Source: Desmonostoc muscorum LEGE 12446 (GTDB lineage Bacteria; Cyanobacteriota; Cyanobacteriia; Cyanobacteriales; Nostocaceae). Taken from it: 64,000 nucleotides of DNA. This document shows, piece after piece, positions 62,990-64,000 of the stretch. Numbering within the stretch: the stretch's first letter is position 1; each line of letters opens with the position of its first letter. A program made the position numbers and the translations under genes. The stretch spans positions 558,001-622,000 of the forward strand of contig NZ_JADEXS020000001.1 in the NCBI RefSeq assembly GCF_015207005.2. The letters are read 5' to 3'. Under the pieces are notes generated by a model. The model searched no databases, was not told the origin of the DNA, and saw nothing but the letters and a program-made list of their open reading frames with translations.

Positions 62990-64000
62990 TTAAATAAACG
63001 TGCTGCGAGAATTTTTCGGGCGGATACCAATTACAGATGGCCGGGGAACGCCTGTAGCTTGACCCTTACCACCATCAGCCTTGGAAATATTACTCGGCCA
63101 ACTACTACCACGAGGTAAACTCCGAGTTTGATTGAATGTACTACCATTCAAATCCAGTAATTCAATGCTGCGACTCAGAATCGTGCCATCATTAATTGGA
63201 CAATCTTCACCAGGATGTTGTACTGAAATAATCAGTGTATTCCCCACAAAACTTGGCCCTGTCATCTCACAACGCACTGGCCCATAGGCAAACGGTACCA
63301 CCTGTCCGGCATTTGCACCCCTGGTGGGGATAAAAAACAGCCAATTATTACCGAATACTCCTGTAAAATCAGAAACATTACCGCTAGCTGTGTGATCGAT
63401 TTTGGTTTGCTTACCTTCAGCACCCACATCAAAACCATTGTGAGTGCCAGTAGACATATCTGTGACTCCCCAAACATTTGCCCGATCGTCAAAAACTAAA
63501 TTATCGACGTTGGCAAAACCAGCACCATTCACAGAACCAGCTTCACCACCTTGGACAAATCTCTGCCATTTAAAGGTTAAACCCGTACCATCAGCGCTAT
63601 CTTCAATAATCTTGTACAGTCCTCCTGATTGCTGCGTCCCGTTAGCATCTGTACTTAACTTGGCAACTTGAAAAATTCGGGAATCAGGATAACCATCGCT
63701 ACCTGGGGCACCATCAGTATAGGCGATGAAAACTTCTTTGGTAGTTGGATGCACTTCTAAATCTTCTGGACGCGCTGTGGGAGTTCCCCCGACTAAGTTT
63801 GCAGCTAAAAAGGCGTCAGTGAGTACGGCACCTTGGCTAGAGTAGAAGTCAGATAGCTTTTTATTTTGATAATCAGGTAGTGCTTTGGCTTCATTAGTGC
63901 GATCGCATTTAAAGGTACCACCATCTTTGGTTTCACCTGCTATGCCATCACGTCTCGGTAGTGGTAAAAGACCTTCTTTTTGTGCTTTCTGCAACGCAGC
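62990..64000 (-). CDS. PhoX-type alkaline phosphatase (DUF839), C-terminal part
   Basis: The frame is open to the window edge, so the 5' end is outside; about 336 residues are seen. RPEDLEVHPTTKEVFIAYTD (with the Glu of the calcium/iron site), VDNLVFDDRANVWGVTDMS, and NTLIISVQHPGEDC are typical for PhoX/DUF839 beta-propeller phosphatases. Such enzymes are exported and release phosphate from organic esters, usually under Pho control. No promoter can be seen. It ends at TAA followed by a hairpin. Confidence 0.88.
   Translation of the reverse strand, partial: AALQKAQKEGLLPLPRRDGIAGETKDGGTFKCDRTNEAKALPDYQNKKLSDFYSSQGAVLTDAFLAANLVGGTPTARPEDLEVHPTTKEVFIAYTDGAPGSDGYPDSRIFQVAKLSTDANGTQQSGGLYKIIEDSADGTGLTFKWQRFVQGGEAGSVNGAGFANVDNLVFDDRANVWGVTDMSTGTHNGFDVGAEGKQTKIDHTASGNVSDFTGVFGNNWLFFIPTRGANAGQVVPFAYGPVRCEMTGPSFVGNTLIISVQHPGEDCPINDGTILSRSIELLDLNGSTFNQTRSLPRGSSWPSNISKADGGKGQATGVPRPSVIGIRPKNSRSTFI

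Overview
The window is chromosomal DNA from a filamentous, probably heterocyst-forming cyanobacterium (Nostocales; genus not resolvable by eye). The evidence is very frequent HIP1 octamers (GCGATCGC), many heptanucleotide tandem repeats (GGGGATT/GGGGACT and ATTACGA types), a plant-type phytochrome with an Rcp1-like regulator, a high-light-inducible protein, a DUF1816 protein, a type I-D CRISPR-Cas locus and many two-component genes. No rRNA or tRNA gene was seen.

Layout. 1-0.64 kb: 3' part of a vanadium haloperoxidase-like gene. 0.9-9.9 kb: a + strand run of small-molecule genes (quinone-reductase-like MDR, pyrophosphatase-like protein, SDR, GNAT, TauD dioxygenase, flavin monooxygenase, GST, DMT exporter) that looks like an accessory catabolic or detoxification island. 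Its SDR gene is cut by a 1.76-kb insertion sequence whose 6-bp target duplication allows exact reconstruction of the gene. 10.1-20.7 kb: a type I-D CRISPR-Cas locus on the minus strand (cas10d-csc2-csc1-cas3-cas6). A deletion has fused the first ~80 codons of cas4 tail-to-tail with the first ~60 codons of a HAD hydrolase gene. No cas1, cas2 or real array remains; only two degenerate repeat-like palindromes sit between a small wHTH gene and a divergent WYL-domain regulator. A DUF433/DUF5615 toxin-antitoxin pair lies between regulator and effector genes. 20.8-26.9 kb: light and two-component signalling (REC protein, phytochrome kinase, Rcp1-like REC, REC-GAF-kinase). 26.9-39.2 kb: housekeeping and mixed genes (lipoprotein, truB, alpha/beta hydrolase, DUF1816, TrmH/RlmB methyltransferase, Mini-III RNase, STAS antagonist, carA, retropepsin-like lipoprotein, trpD, Dam-type methylase, cytochrome b-like protein, HLIP). 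39.2-47.3 kb: a minus-strand cluster coding for a dynamin-like GTPase, an Hsp70/actin-fold ATPase of 990 residues and a 369-residue unknown protein, with an Rpn/DUF2887-like nuclease gene and its partial tandem copy inserted. This is the best candidate here for a poorly described system. 47.3-55.1 kb: PAS-GAF kinase, RDD/SpoIIM-type membrane genes, an HNH nuclease pair and a PD-(D/E)XK-like gene. 55.6-62.5 kb: a second signalling cluster (REC-PAS-GAF-kinase-REC, DUF4118 kinase, Rcp1-like REC, REC-PAS-GAF-kinase). 63-64 kb: 3' part of a PhoX-type phosphatase gene.

A theme across the window is invasion by small repeats. G-rich/C-rich heptamer hairpins, which contain no stop codon in any of the six frames, are inserted in frame inside three kinase genes and trpD. 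A 9-bp-unit relative lies in a fourth kinase, and REP fragments encode short inserts in two kinases. Palindromic REP families and MITE-like inverted repeats fill most gaps. A 21-bp repeat in nine copies precedes one kinase and leaves an open frame that overlaps its start codon.
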